Notes under the pieces: generated by a model
Told to the model about the DNA's origin: nothing
The model's input: only the letters and a program-made list of their open reading frames with translations
Database searches by the model: none
Program-made: the position numbers and the translations under genes
Part shown: positions 42,751 to 50,764 of the stretch, piece by piece
Layout of the letters: each line of letters opens with the position of its first letter
Position numbering within the stretch: the stretch's first letter is position 1
DNA from: an uncultured Collinsella sp.
GTDB taxonomy: Bacteria; Actinomycetota; Coriobacteriia; Coriobacteriales; Coriobacteriaceae
Assembly (NCBI GenBank): GCA_902464495.1
Contig: CABQJK010000001.1
Coordinates: 1 to 64,000, forward strand
Direction: 5' to 3'
Length of the DNA stretch: 64,000 bases

Positions 42751-42811
42751 GGCTCTCCTCTTATTACAAGCCCATCGCACGCGGCAACGGGCATCCTCGT
42801 TCCATACCGGA

Positions 42812-42820
42812 TGATACAAT
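42812..42820 (+). promoter_or_regulatory. Extended -10 promoter of the candidate ncRNA
   Basis: TGATACAAT is a TG-N-TATAAT-like extended -10. The -35 region is poor, as expected for extended -10 promoters. It would start transcription near 42827. Confidence 0.5.
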
Positions 42821-42826
42821 TTACGA

Positions 42827-43023
42827 GCCGGCGGGCGAAGCGGGCCCTATCCCCCGACCGAGCTCATCGCCCCGCGTTGCCGCGCGGCGATTTTCGTAGG
42901 TTCGCGCCTTGCGAAAGCCGGCACCTCCCCTTTTGCCCGCCCGGTCTCATCTGGGGCGGTAACAATGCGAGTCCCACAACGACGCGTTTTACCAAAAATG
43001 GCCCCACTCGGGGCCATTTTTTT
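42827..43023 (+). ncRNA. Candidate stand-alone structured ncRNA (possibly 6S-like)
   Basis: About 195 bases without a gene, with an extended -10 promoter at the 5' end and a strong terminator at the 3' end. A closing helix pairs 42830-42840 with 42931-42941 and includes two G-U pairs that favour the plus strand. Inside are hairpins ATCGCC/GGCGAT (42866-42891) and TTTCG/CGAAA (42892-42916). The 5' part, GCGGGCC followed by a C-rich strand, recalls the closing stem and bubble of 6S RNA, and the size fits, but the 3' half does not match convincingly. It is divergent from the TetM-like gene. Antisense leader function for that gene is less likely. Confidence 0.5.
42994..43023. terminator. Terminator shared by the ncRNA and the GNAT gene
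   Basis: AAAAATGGCCCC-ACTC-GGGGCCATTTTTTT: an 11-bp stem with A-run and T-run on either side, so it works in both directions. It ends the plus-strand RNA and the minus-strand acetyltransferase gene. Confidence 0.88.
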
Positions 43024-43056
43024 ATTTGAGCTGGGTGATGATACGTGCCTTGGCTC

Positions 43057-43548
43057 CTACGCCTCGCGCAGCCAATCAAACGCGACGCGCGGCGTACCGT
43101 CCGACACATACACGATACCAGCGCGCTTAAACCCGGCCTTGGCGATGGCGCCCTGCATAGGCAGGTTGTCTTGATGTGTGTCGATACGCAGATGGTCGAT
43201 GCGTTCCTTGGCAAAGGCAAACATCGCGGCCGCGACGCCATGCGTGGTGCCGTCGGATGCCACGCGGTGCAGCACAGCATACGGGGCATCGCTGCGCCAC
43301 TGACCGCCCTCGATCGCATCGTAGGAACTGTCCGGCCCCGGCAGAAAGGCAAACGTCGCCACCACGCGACCGTCGACTTCGCACACATAGCTGCCACCGG
43401 CGGCGATATCGGCAGCCACCTGCTCGACCGAAGGCGTGCCCTCGGGCCACTGCGTGGCGTTGCCATGCGCGCGCATAAAGGCGCGGGCCGCGTCATAGAT
43501 AGCCATGACGGCGGGAATGTCGGTATCGAGGGTTTTTCTGATCATCAC
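43057..43548 (-). CDS. GNAT-family acetyltransferase
   Basis: 163 residues. GNAT fold with IRKTLDTDIPAVMAIYDAA at the start, the beta-4/5 region YVCEVDGRVVATFAF, acetyl-CoA site near HRVASDGTTHGVAAAMFAFA, and DTHQDNLPMQGAIAKAGFKRAG near the end, which is the usual C-terminal GNAT pattern. The acetyl acceptor is unknown. Two adjacent ATGs could start it. Confidence 0.85.
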   Translation of the reverse strand: MMIRKTLDTDIPAVMAIYDAARAFMRAHGNATQWPEGTPSVEQVAADIAAGGSYVCEVDGRVVATFAFLPGPDSSYDAIEGGQWRSDAPYAVLHRVASDGTTHGVAAAMFAFAKERIDHLRIDTHQDNLPMQGAIAKAGFKRAGIVYVSDGTPRVAFDWLREA

Positions 43549-43621
43549 GCGGCGACCTCACGTTTATTGGTATCACTTTGATTGAGCAATCATACCAGCG
43601 TTTGGAAAGGGCAAGGAGCGG

Positions 43622-43918
43622 ATGGGAAGCAAAAAGCGAGCCGCCTGGTCAAAGGCCAAAAGCGAGTTTTTGGGCGCTGCCACCGGCGGCGATATGAGCG
43701 ACCTGTTTGCGCGCGAGGACGAGCGCCGCGACGCCCTGGACGCCGAGCGCGATGAGGCTTGGCGCTATAAGTCGTGCGAGCGCAAAAACCGGTACGACAC
43801 GCGCGCCGAGGCCGAGGCCGTTATGGCCGACTGCGAAAACCGCGGACGACGCGGTTTAGCCTGCTACAAATGCGAGTACTGCGGCGGGTGGCACCTGACA
43901 TCGCACCCCTGGAAATAG
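43622..43918 (+). CDS. Small protein with a C-terminal zinc-knuckle-like motif
   Basis: 98 residues; AAGGAGCGG precedes the ATG. The N-terminal half is charged (Arg/Asp/Glu). The C-terminal half has Cys at YKSCERKNRYDT, DCENRG and then YKCEYCGGWHLTSHPW, an arrangement of Cys and His that could hold zinc and is common in small phage and plasmid proteins. No function assigned. Confidence 0.75.
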   Translation: MGSKKRAAWSKAKSEFLGAATGGDMSDLFAREDERRDALDAERDEAWRYKSCERKNRYDTRAEAEAVMADCENRGRRGLACYKCEYCGGWHLTSHPWK

Positions 43919-43966
43919 GGTCCGCATCGGCACGGTGTTGACGGGACGCCAGCCATCGCACGCAAG

Positions 43967-44671
43967 CTACGGGCGCGGCGGCACCAAAACATCGTAGCGG
44001 ACGGCCTTGCCCGCAAGCCGATAGCTCGGCTTGACGCCGGCAAGCAGCGGCCCCTTCACCGGCCGTTTGATAACGACCTTGCGCGGCCGCACCGCAAGCG
44101 CAGCTTCGACCAGCGTTTCCTCATCGGCACACGGCTGTTCCAAATGGTGCAAAAGTTGGAACTTCTTTTTCACCGCCGCGCTCTTGGTGCGCTCGGGAAA
44201 CATGGGGTCCAGATACACCACGTCGGGAGCCGCGAGCTCGCCCCGCTCGATCAGCTCGGCCGTATGGCGAAGACCGGCAATGCTGTCCTCGCCCGCATGT
44301 AAGCGCATGCGCGCCACGGCTGTCGCAAGCGCCGGATCATCTGCCGCGCGATCCAAAGCATCCTTGAGGAGCGCCGCGATCACGCAATCCTGCTCATACA
44401 GATCGACGGTAAAGCCCGCGGCCGCCAGCAGCAGCGAGTCCTCGCCAAAGCCTGCCGTGGCATCAATCGCCCATGGGTTCTCGATGCCTTTTGTGCGCGC
44501 GGCCTTTACCAGCAGCTCTTGCTGCAGACGGCCCTGCTTGAGTCGTGGCAGCATGCGGCCAAAATCGGCGCGCAACTCCATCGTACCGTCGGTGAGCGTG
44601 AGGCCCTCGGACTTCCCGGTCAGCTCAAGCCCCGCTGCCCGAGCAACAGAAAAGGGATCGACGACGCCCAT
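43967..44671 (-). CDS. rsmJ: 16S rRNA guanine-1516 N2-methyltransferase RsmJ
   Basis: 234 residues from the ATG at 44671 (AAGGAG five bases upstream). SAM-binding DATAGFGEDSLLLAAAG, catalytic-region YLDPMFPERTKSAAVKKK and C-terminal KRPVKGPLL match RsmJ, which methylates G1516 of 16S rRNA. Confidence 0.9.
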   Translation of the reverse strand: MGVVDPFSVARAAGLELTGKSEGLTLTDGTMELRADFGRMLPRLKQGRLQQELLVKAARTKGIENPWAIDATAGFGEDSLLLAAAGFTVDLYEQDCVIAALLKDALDRAADDPALATAVARMRLHAGEDSIAGLRHTAELIERGELAAPDVVYLDPMFPERTKSAAVKKKFQLLHHLEQPCADEETLVEAALAVRPRKVVIKRPVKGPLLAGVKPSYRLAGKAVRYDVLVPPRP

Positions 44672-44734
44672 GGACACTCCTTAACAAGCAAAACGAATAC
44701 GTGAGCGCCACCTCAGTTGGCACCCAACCGTCCG

Positions 44735-44878
44735 CTATTGTCCCACACGCGACATGGTCCACAGCATCCCAATGCAAAGCACCGCCATCAATCCCGTGCA
44801 CACGGCAGCGATCACAGAATCACTCATGCGCCTTCCCAACGACCGCGGCTCGCGCACTTGCTTGGCCCCGTACATCAT
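44735..44878 (-). CDS. Small membrane protein, 47 residues
   Basis: ORF of 47 codons starting MMYGAKQVREPRS, with GAAGGAGGGG placed correctly before the ATG. Residues about 22-42 (VIAAVCTGLMAVLCIGMLWTM) form one membrane segment after a basic N-terminus. No family recognised. It lies between rsmJ and the four-segment membrane protein gene and would otherwise leave a gap. Confidence 0.6.
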   Translation of the reverse strand: MMYGAKQVREPRSLGRRMSDSVIAAVCTGLMAVLCIGMLWTMSRVGQ

Positions 44879-45105
44879 GGCCCCTCCTTCGGTCCAGCTC
44901 TTACCATGGCCCCATCATCGCAGCGCCGTGCATACGCTGCCATCGATTTTACTTACGCCCAGCTTTCCTTTTTGAAAGGTTGGGCCGCACAGGCAAGAGT
45001 CGCTTTCAGGCGCATGCATCGCCGCGTTGAACTACAATGTGCTTCACCATATGTGCAGCACAAAGGGTGCGCCAGGTTGGCGTACTCGTATCGAAAGGAC
45101 CAGCC

Positions 45106-45507
45106 ATGAGCTTCACTCGCAAGACTCTCAAAATCCTTGCCCTGATTTATTTTGTTCTGGGCATCGCCAGTCTCGTCATTGGAATCGCCGGCATCGCGAC
45201 CGGTAAGCTCGAGTCCACCTACGGATCGAACGCCATGCTCGCCGCGGCCGTGATTATCGCCAAGGGCCTCATCGATCTCGCCGCAGGCGTTGCGGGCATC
45301 AAGGGTGCCAACAAGCCTTCGCAGGTTGACGGCGCGTTTAAGCTCGGTATCGTTGCTGCAGTCGCCACGCTTGCCCAGGCGGTGCTCACGCTTCCCGCGT
45401 TTGGCGGCGACGCCATAAACTATGGCGCCTTTGTCATCGTGGTGTACGACCTGTTCTTTGTTCAGCAGGCACACGACGTTAAGGCCGAGAACAAGGATCG
45501 TCTGTAG
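45106..45507 (+). CDS. Small integral membrane protein, four segments
   Basis: 133 residues from an ATG after AAAGGA. Four hydrophobic segments (residues about 8-30, 44-64, 77-97, 104-122) with glycine- and alanine-rich helices. It resembles uncharacterised DUF-type membrane proteins of Actinobacteria; function unknown. A terminator follows. Confidence 0.75.
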   Translation: MSFTRKTLKILALIYFVLGIASLVIGIAGIATGKLESTYGSNAMLAAAVIIAKGLIDLAAGVAGIKGANKPSQVDGAFKLGIVAAVATLAQAVLTLPAFGGDAINYGAFVIVVYDLFFVQQAHDVKAENKDRL

Positions 45508-45545
45508 GCACCTGCCCCCCCACAGCTCCCTGCAGCCAAGCAACC

Positions 45546-45585
45546 AAAAAGGGCCGATCGCATAGCAACGCGGTCGGCCCTTTAC
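45546..45585 (+). terminator. Terminator after the small membrane protein gene
   Basis: AAAAAGGGCCGA and TCGGCCCTTT pair around a 16-base loop. A REP-like element begins a few bases later. Confidence 0.75.
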
Positions 45586-45590
45586 GTTTA

Positions 45591-45637
45591 CCCAGATAAA
45601 ACCTGCCAAAATAAACCTGTCCCTTTTTGGTAGGTTG
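45591..45637 (+). repeat. REP-like element, AAACCTGTCCC family
   Basis: CCCAGATAAAACCTGCC, AAAATAAACCTGTCCC and TTTTTGGTAGG in a row, a near copy of 153-203 and of the pair at 20936-21037. It overlaps the 3' side of rlmA. Confidence 0.7.
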
Positions 45638-46453
45638 TTAACTGTGGCGGTACTCGGCGATGATGAAGTCGATGTCGGTCTGAAGGGTATCCAAATTTGC
45701 CAGGCGCTCTTTGTCGGCAGGGCGCGTGCGATAGTAGTACGGCGTCATCTGGAATACGGCCTCGATGTCCGCTTGCGTTGCCAACGTAATGTTCGCCGTC
45801 ACGCGCTGCGTGTCGACCAGCTTAAGCTCGGCGGTATGCGGCAGTTTTTCGTCGTTGAGGTACGGAGTGTCGTAGAGCACTTCCTTGAGCCCAAAGAGAT
45901 GGCGCGCACCCGGGACCACGGTGTAGAGCGAGCCCTCGGGCGCCAGCACGCGGGCGAACTCGCGCTCGTTAAAGGGAGCAAAGAGCTCGGTCACCATATC
46001 GAAGGCGCCATCTGCCACGGGGATGTCCTTCATGTTGGCGACGAAATACGTTGCGCCGCCACGCTTGGCAGCCAAGCGCACCATTTCCTTGCCCAGGTCA
46101 AAACCATAGGCATCAACGTTCGATACCGAGCCCATGGCGCTCGTGTAATAGCCCTCGCCGCAGCAGATGTCGAGCAGGGTCAGCGGTTTGTCCGTGGACG
46201 CACCGCGCTCAGCCGCGCGCTCGCGCACCAGCTCGACCATCGCATCGCGCAGCGGCGCATAGTAGTCGCGATTCAGAAAGTCGCGACGACTGCGTGCCTG
46301 CGACTTGGGGTCGCCCATGGAGTCGCCGCTCTTAGACGAGCGCAACAGGTACAGATAGCCCTCGCGCGCACGATCGAACCGATGTCCGCCCGCGCATGCA
46401 GCACCGCGCTCGTCGTCCACCAACGGCTCATGGCAAACGGGACACAACAACAT
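45638..46453 (-). CDS. 23S rRNA guanine-N1-methyltransferase RlmA family
   Basis: 271 residues. An N-terminal zinc finger (CPVCHEPL ... CAGGHRFD) precedes GYLYLLR, the pattern of RlmA(I)/RlmA(II), then the SAM site LLDICCGEGYYT near residue 93. These enzymes methylate N1 of G745 or G748 in 23S rRNA; type I/II cannot be decided here. In type II relatives this modification affects macrolide/mycinosyl-tylosin sensitivity. Confidence 0.88.
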   Translation of the reverse strand: MLLCPVCHEPLVDDERGAACAGGHRFDRAREGYLYLLRSSKSGDSMGDPKSQARSRRDFLNRDYYAPLRDAMVELVRERAAERGASTDKPLTLLDICCGEGYYTSAMGSVSNVDAYGFDLGKEMVRLAAKRGGATYFVANMKDIPVADGAFDMVTELFAPFNEREFARVLAPEGSLYTVVPGARHLFGLKEVLYDTPYLNDEKLPHTAELKLVDTQRVTANITLATQADIEAVFQMTPYYYRTRPADKERLANLDTLQTDIDFIIAEYRHS

Positions 46454-46510
46454 GGCAACTCCTTAGCGCAAACAACACAACGCCCACCATTGTCGCACGC
46501 CTTCCCCACC

Positions 46511-46543
46511 TAGTCATTGGGGACGTTCTTAAATGACTAGTCG
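46511..46543. repeat. REP-like half element, TTGGGGACGTTC family
   Basis: ATTGGGGACGTTCTTAAATG followed by ACTAGTCG, the left arm and centre of the element at 80-131 without its right arm. It lies between rlmA and the MATE pump gene, both divergent. Confidence 0.5.
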
Positions 46544-46604
46544 ATTAGGAGTATCATCATCTGCGCAAATAAGCACGAAAGAGCATATTAGAGATTGAGA
46601 GCGT

Positions 46605-47987
46605 ATGGCTGATACCGTATCTAAGCACATTGACATGACGACTGGCTCGCTGTGGCGCAACATTCCCCTGTTCGCCTTCCCCGTGGCCGCCACGAGCATC
46701 CTTGAGCAGTTGTCGAACCTCATCGCCACGGTTATTATCGGCAACTTCTCGGGCGACCAGGGAACCCTTGCCATGGCAGCAGTTGGTTCCAACGTTCCGC
46801 TTACCAGCCTGATGATCAACCTGTTCATCGGCCTGTCGCTTGGCTCCAACGTGGTTATCGCCAACGCTATCGGCCGCAACGACCAAAACATGGTCAAGCG
46901 CGCCGTCCACACCTCGATCCTCATGGCACTCGTGGGCTTTGTCGTCATCGCACTGGGCGAGGTCTTTGCCGAGCCCATGCTCGCCGCGCTCAACGTCCCT
47001 GCCGAGACTATGCCGCTCGCATCGCTCTACCTGCGCGTCTTTTTGCTGAGCATGCCCTCGATCTTGCTCTACAACTTCGAAGCCGCCATCTTCCGCTCCG
47101 TCGGTATCACCCGTATGCCGCTCCAAGCACTCGCCGTGTCCACCGTCCTCAATATCGGCTTGGACCTCATCTTTGTCCCCGTACTCCACTGGGGCGTCGC
47201 GGGCGTCGCCATCGCCACAGCCATCGCCTACACCGTCAGCGCCGCTACGCTCTTTATCCGCCTGCTCAAGACCGACTCCGTCGTCCGCGTCACCCCGCGC
47301 GACCTGGCAATCGATCCCGTCGCCCTCAAGCGCATCGTCAAGATCGGCCTGCCCGCCGGCATCCAAAGCGCCGTCTTTGCCGTCGCCAACATCATCATCC
47401 AGTCCGCCATCAACAGCCTGGGTACCGAGGTCATGGCGGCATCCAGCGCCGCTATGAGCCTGGAGTATGTGTGCTACAACCTACTCAACAGCTTTAGCCA
47501 GGCTTGCACCACCTTTGTGGGGCAAAACCACGGCGCGCGCCAGATCGGGCGCTGCACTAAGACGCTCAAGGTCTGCCTGGTCGAAGGCGGCATCGTTGCA
47601 CTCACCACCATCGTCATCATCGTCGGCTTGGGACGCGAGATCCTAGCGCTGTTCAACAGCGATCCCAATATCGTCTCTATCGGCTATATCCGCGTGTGCT
47701 CGATCTTCCCGGCATACGCCTTTAGCATGTTCTACGAAAACATGTCCGGTTACCTGCGCGGCTTTGGCATCTCGCTCATGCCCGCCCTCATCACCATGAT
47801 CTGCGTCTGCGGTATTCGCTTCTACTGGGTATTCTGCGTGTTCCCGAACTTCCGCACCTTTGCGAACATCATGATGGTCTACCCCATCAGCCTGGGCACC
47901 ACGGCGTTCTTTATGGTCGTGGCGGTATTGCTCTGCCACCCGGCACGCACCTACCGTCTAGCACAAGCCAAAGCGACAGCCCGCTAA
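46605..47987 (+). CDS. MATE-family efflux transporter
   Basis: 460 residues with twelve membrane segments in two six-segment halves. The N-terminal half starts TTGSLWRNIPLFAFPVAATS and includes GNFSGDQGTLAMAAVG; the second half has VGQNHGARQIGR. DinF/NorM-like MATE pumps expel cationic drugs with Na+ or H+. The ribosome site is weak (GAGAG). Confidence 0.9.
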   Translation: MADTVSKHIDMTTGSLWRNIPLFAFPVAATSILEQLSNLIATVIIGNFSGDQGTLAMAAVGSNVPLTSLMINLFIGLSLGSNVVIANAIGRNDQNMVKRAVHTSILMALVGFVVIALGEVFAEPMLAALNVPAETMPLASLYLRVFLLSMPSILLYNFEAAIFRSVGITRMPLQALAVSTVLNIGLDLIFVPVLHWGVAGVAIATAIAYTVSAATLFIRLLKTDSVVRVTPRDLAIDPVALKRIVKIGLPAGIQSAVFAVANIIIQSAINSLGTEVMAASSAAMSLEYVCYNLLNSFSQACTTFVGQNHGARQIGRCTKTLKVCLVEGGIVALTTIVIIVGLGREILALFNSDPNIVSIGYIRVCSIFPAYAFSMFYENMSGYLRGFGISLMPALITMICVCGIRFYWVFCVFPNFRTFANIMMVYPISLGTTAFFMVVAVLLCHPARTYRLAQAKATAR

Positions 47988-48014
47988 TCGCCACGCTCAA
48001 CGTCACGCCAGTCA

Positions 48015-48881
48015 TTAATTGACAATATGCGAGCTCATATAGTCGATAAAGTGCCTCGTGGCGATAGGCATGGTGTCCCAGCTGCGCCAGGCTGCCACCA
48101 CGTCGCGCGAGGGGGCATGCACGATGGGACGTACGCGAATATCGGCCTGCATGCCCTCGACGGTACGGCGATACAGCATGCTCACGCCTAGGCCCTCCTC
48201 CACCATCGCCATGATGGTGTAGTCGTCGGTCACCTCGCTCGTCACGTGCGGCGACAGCCCATGTGCCGCGAATGCATCGAGCACCAGGCTCTGTTCGCCC
48301 TCGTCCAGCAGCACAAACGGCTCGGACGCCAGGTCGGCGAGCGTCACCTTTTCCTTTGCCGTCAGCGGATGCGCGGTCGGCAGCAGCGCCACCAACTCGT
48401 CGTGATAGACCACGCGCTTCTCGAGCCCAGCGGTAAATCCGCGCGCCGTAAAGCAAAAGTCAACCACGCCATCGTGCACCCACTGGGCGTTGCGCGTGTA
48501 ATCGCCCTGCTTGAGGGTAAAGTGCACGCCTGGATGCAACGTTCCAAAGTCGCGGATTACACGCGGCAGCACGGTTCGGCTCACGTTGGTAAACGTCGCA
48601 ATGCGAATATCGGTCGAGGACAGGCCCAGCAACTCCTGGCGCTTGCCCTCGAGCTCAGCCTCGGCCGTTACGATTTGGCGCAGATACGGCAGATACTGCT
48701 TGCCATCGCGCGTAAGCGAAACGCCCTGCTTGCCGCGCTCGATAAGCATCGTGCCCAGCTCGCGCTCGAGCGCCTTAACGGCCTGGCTCACCGCACTTTG
48801 TGTATAGCCCAGCTCATCGGCCGCGCCCTTCAGGCTGCCGCGATCGACCACCATGCAAACAATCTGATACCGCGATGCCAT
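48015..48881 (-). CDS. LysR-family transcriptional regulator
   Basis: 288 residues; GGAGG precedes the ATG. HTH in ADELGYTQSAVSQAVKALERE. The effector domain includes DDYTIMAMVEEGLGVSMLYR, close to the LysR at 3789-4646. It is divergent from the EamA permease at 49040; the intergenic region holds GTAAAACGTTTTGC (48905-48918), a candidate operator. Confidence 0.88.
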   Translation of the reverse strand: MASRYQIVCMVVDRGSLKGAADELGYTQSAVSQAVKALERELGTMLIERGKQGVSLTRDGKQYLPYLRQIVTAEAELEGKRQELLGLSSTDIRIATFTNVSRTVLPRVIRDFGTLHPGVHFTLKQGDYTRNAQWVHDGVVDFCFTARGFTAGLEKRVVYHDELVALLPTAHPLTAKEKVTLADLASEPFVLLDEGEQSLVLDAFAAHGLSPHVTSEVTDDYTIMAMVEEGLGVSMLYRRTVEGMQADIRVRPIVHAPSRDVVAAWRSWDTMPIATRHFIDYMSSHIVN

Positions 48882-48904
48882 CGTGCCTCCACACCGATGC
48901 AGTC

Positions 48905-48918
48905 GTAAAACGTTTTGC
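48905..48918. promoter_or_regulatory. Palindrome AAAACGTTTT between lysR and eamA genes
   Basis: GTAAAACGTTTTGC contains a perfect 10-bp palindrome. It lies about 25 bases upstream of the LysR start in the divergent gap. Confidence 0.35.
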
Positions 48919-49039
48919 CAGCGCTTTTCGCACCTACTTTAGCTTTGCTTAATCATACTGAAGATACATTCGCTTTACTACATCCATATCTGGGCGCAGA
49001 ATCCTTTTTGCGAAACCGTTCTGTAACAAAAGGAGTCCC

Positions 49040-49942
49040 ATGGATCGCAAAAAAGCAATCGCGCTCTCATTTTCCGTTCCCGTCGCATGGGGCTTTTCGT
49101 ACCCCCTCATGAAGATCGGCATGGACAGCATGAACGCCACGAGCATCGTCGCGCTGCGCTGCATCATCGCCTTCGTGGCCTGCCTGCTGCTCTTCCACAA
49201 GCATGCGTTCCGCATCAACCGCGACCTGATGGTCCGCGCCGCCATTATCGGCGCCATCATGGCAACCGAGCTCACCTGCATGTGCCTGGGCTCCAGCCTC
49301 ACCTCTGCCTCCACCGCCGGCTTTTTGCAGAGTCTGACGGTCGTGATCGTGCCGTTTGCCAATGCGGCCCTGCTGCGTCGTGCCCCCGAGCGCAAGGTGC
49401 TCGTCGGCACCGCTATCGTCACCGGCGGCATGTTACTGCTCTCGGGCGCCGACTTTACCAGCCTGAATCCCGGCGCGATCATCATGCTGCTCTCAGCCTT
49501 TATCTATGCCAGCCACATTATCGTAGCCAAGCGCTTTGTCGAAGAAGTCAATCCGCTGGCCCTGGGTGTTTGGCAGCTGGGCTTTGGCGGTCTGTTCTCG
49601 GGCATCGCCGCGTGCACCTTTGGCGGCTTCACGCTTCCCAGCACGCCCAACGAGATCGTCGTTGTCGTCGCACTCGCACTCATCTGCTCTGCCTACGGCT
49701 TTATCACCCAGACGCTCGTGCAGTCTCACGTGCCCGCCGAGACAACCGGCTTTGCCTTCTCGCTCGAGCCGGTTTGCTCCGCCGTCTTCTCGTTCTTCCT
49801 GGTTGGCGAGGTCCTGAGCCCCATCGCCTTCTTTGGCGCCGCCCTCATCCTCACCGGCGTCATGGTGGCAACGGTCGAGCTTCCGCGCCTTCGCGCCCGC
49901 AGCCATGCTCGCATGGCCGGAACGCCCGAGCACGTCTCCTAG
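49040..49942 (+). CDS. EamA/DMT-family permease
   Basis: 300 residues with two five-segment EamA repeats (PVAWGFSYPLMKIGMDSM near the start; EPVCSAVFSFFLVGEVLSP in the second half). AAAAGGAG precedes the ATG. The regulator-transporter arrangement repeats the one at 3789-5676, though the two permeases are clearly diverged. Substrate unknown. Confidence 0.87.
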   Translation: MDRKKAIALSFSVPVAWGFSYPLMKIGMDSMNATSIVALRCIIAFVACLLLFHKHAFRINRDLMVRAAIIGAIMATELTCMCLGSSLTSASTAGFLQSLTVVIVPFANAALLRRAPERKVLVGTAIVTGGMLLLSGADFTSLNPGAIIMLLSAFIYASHIIVAKRFVEEVNPLALGVWQLGFGGLFSGIAACTFGGFTLPSTPNEIVVVVALALICSAYGFITQTLVQSHVPAETTGFAFSLEPVCSAVFSFFLVGEVLSPIAFFGAALILTGVMVATVELPRLRARSHARMAGTPEHVS

Positions 49943-50030
49943 AGCTCGACGCTTTTATACACAGCGGCCCAGCATCCATCGGACGCCCTTACAATAGATG
50001 CCAGCAAAGCATCTGCCGTAAAGGAGCCTC

Positions 50031-50759
50031 ATGGACACCGCAACTCGCGACCGCAACATAGCAACTTGGTTGGGCGATGCGCCGCAGCCGGTACGTAACA
50101 CCACGAACCAGCTGCTCGGGCGCATCGCCCTTTTGCGTGCCGAGCAGACCATCTACCCGGCGCAAGATGACATTCTCAATGCCCTCGCCTACACGCCGGC
50201 CGACCAGGTCAAGGTTGTCATCTTGGGTCAGGACCCGTATCACGGGCCCAACCAAGCCATGGGGTTATCGTTCTCGGTTCCCGCGACACAAACCAAGCTG
50301 CCGCCGAGCCTGCGCAACATCTATAAGGAACTCAATGCCGATCTGGGCTGCCCCATCCCCGCCACGGGCGACCTAACGCCATGGGCGCAGCAGGGCGTCC
50401 TGCTCCTTAACACCACGCTCACCGTACGCGAGCATGCCGCCAATTCGCATGCCAAGCTGGGCTGGAGCACCCTGACCGACTACGTCATCGATCGCTGCTG
50501 CCTGCTGTCCCAACCGGTCGTCTTTTTGGCATGGGGCCGCTTTGCCCAGCAGATGGTCGAGGGCAAGCTCGCCGCGACTGGCGCGGGCAAGGCAACCGGC
50601 AAGTACTGCTTAGCCTCCACGCACCCCTCGCCACTTTCGGCAAACCGCGCCACGGCAGAACTCCCCGCTTTTATGGGGTCGCGCCCCTTCTCTGCTGCCA
50701 ATGAGCTGCTCGAGCAAAACGGCGGCAGCCCCATCGACTGGGGCTGCCTCACCTTATAA
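50031..50759 (+). CDS. ung: Uracil-DNA glycosylase Ung
   Basis: 242 residues, family 1 UDG. Motif A GQDPYHGP with the water-activating Asp, GVLLLNTTLTV, and motif B HPSPLSA are intact. It excises uracil from DNA to start base-excision repair. AAGGAGCC lies upstream of the ATG. Convergent with the large surface-protein gene, 5 bases apart. Confidence 0.96.
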   Translation: MDTATRDRNIATWLGDAPQPVRNTTNQLLGRIALLRAEQTIYPAQDDILNALAYTPADQVKVVILGQDPYHGPNQAMGLSFSVPATQTKLPPSLRNIYKELNADLGCPIPATGDLTPWAQQGVLLLNTTLTVREHAANSHAKLGWSTLTDYVIDRCCLLSQPVVFLAWGRFAQQMVEGKLAATGAGKATGKYCLASTHPSPLSANRATAELPAFMGSRPFSAANELLEQNGGSPIDWGCLTL

Positions 50760-50764
50760 CCTGT

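Noticed and set aside
44717..45109. Plus-strand ORF of 130 codons before the small membrane protein
   Set aside because: It has no ribosome site and overlaps a better-supported minus-strand small ORF and the promoter of the next gene.
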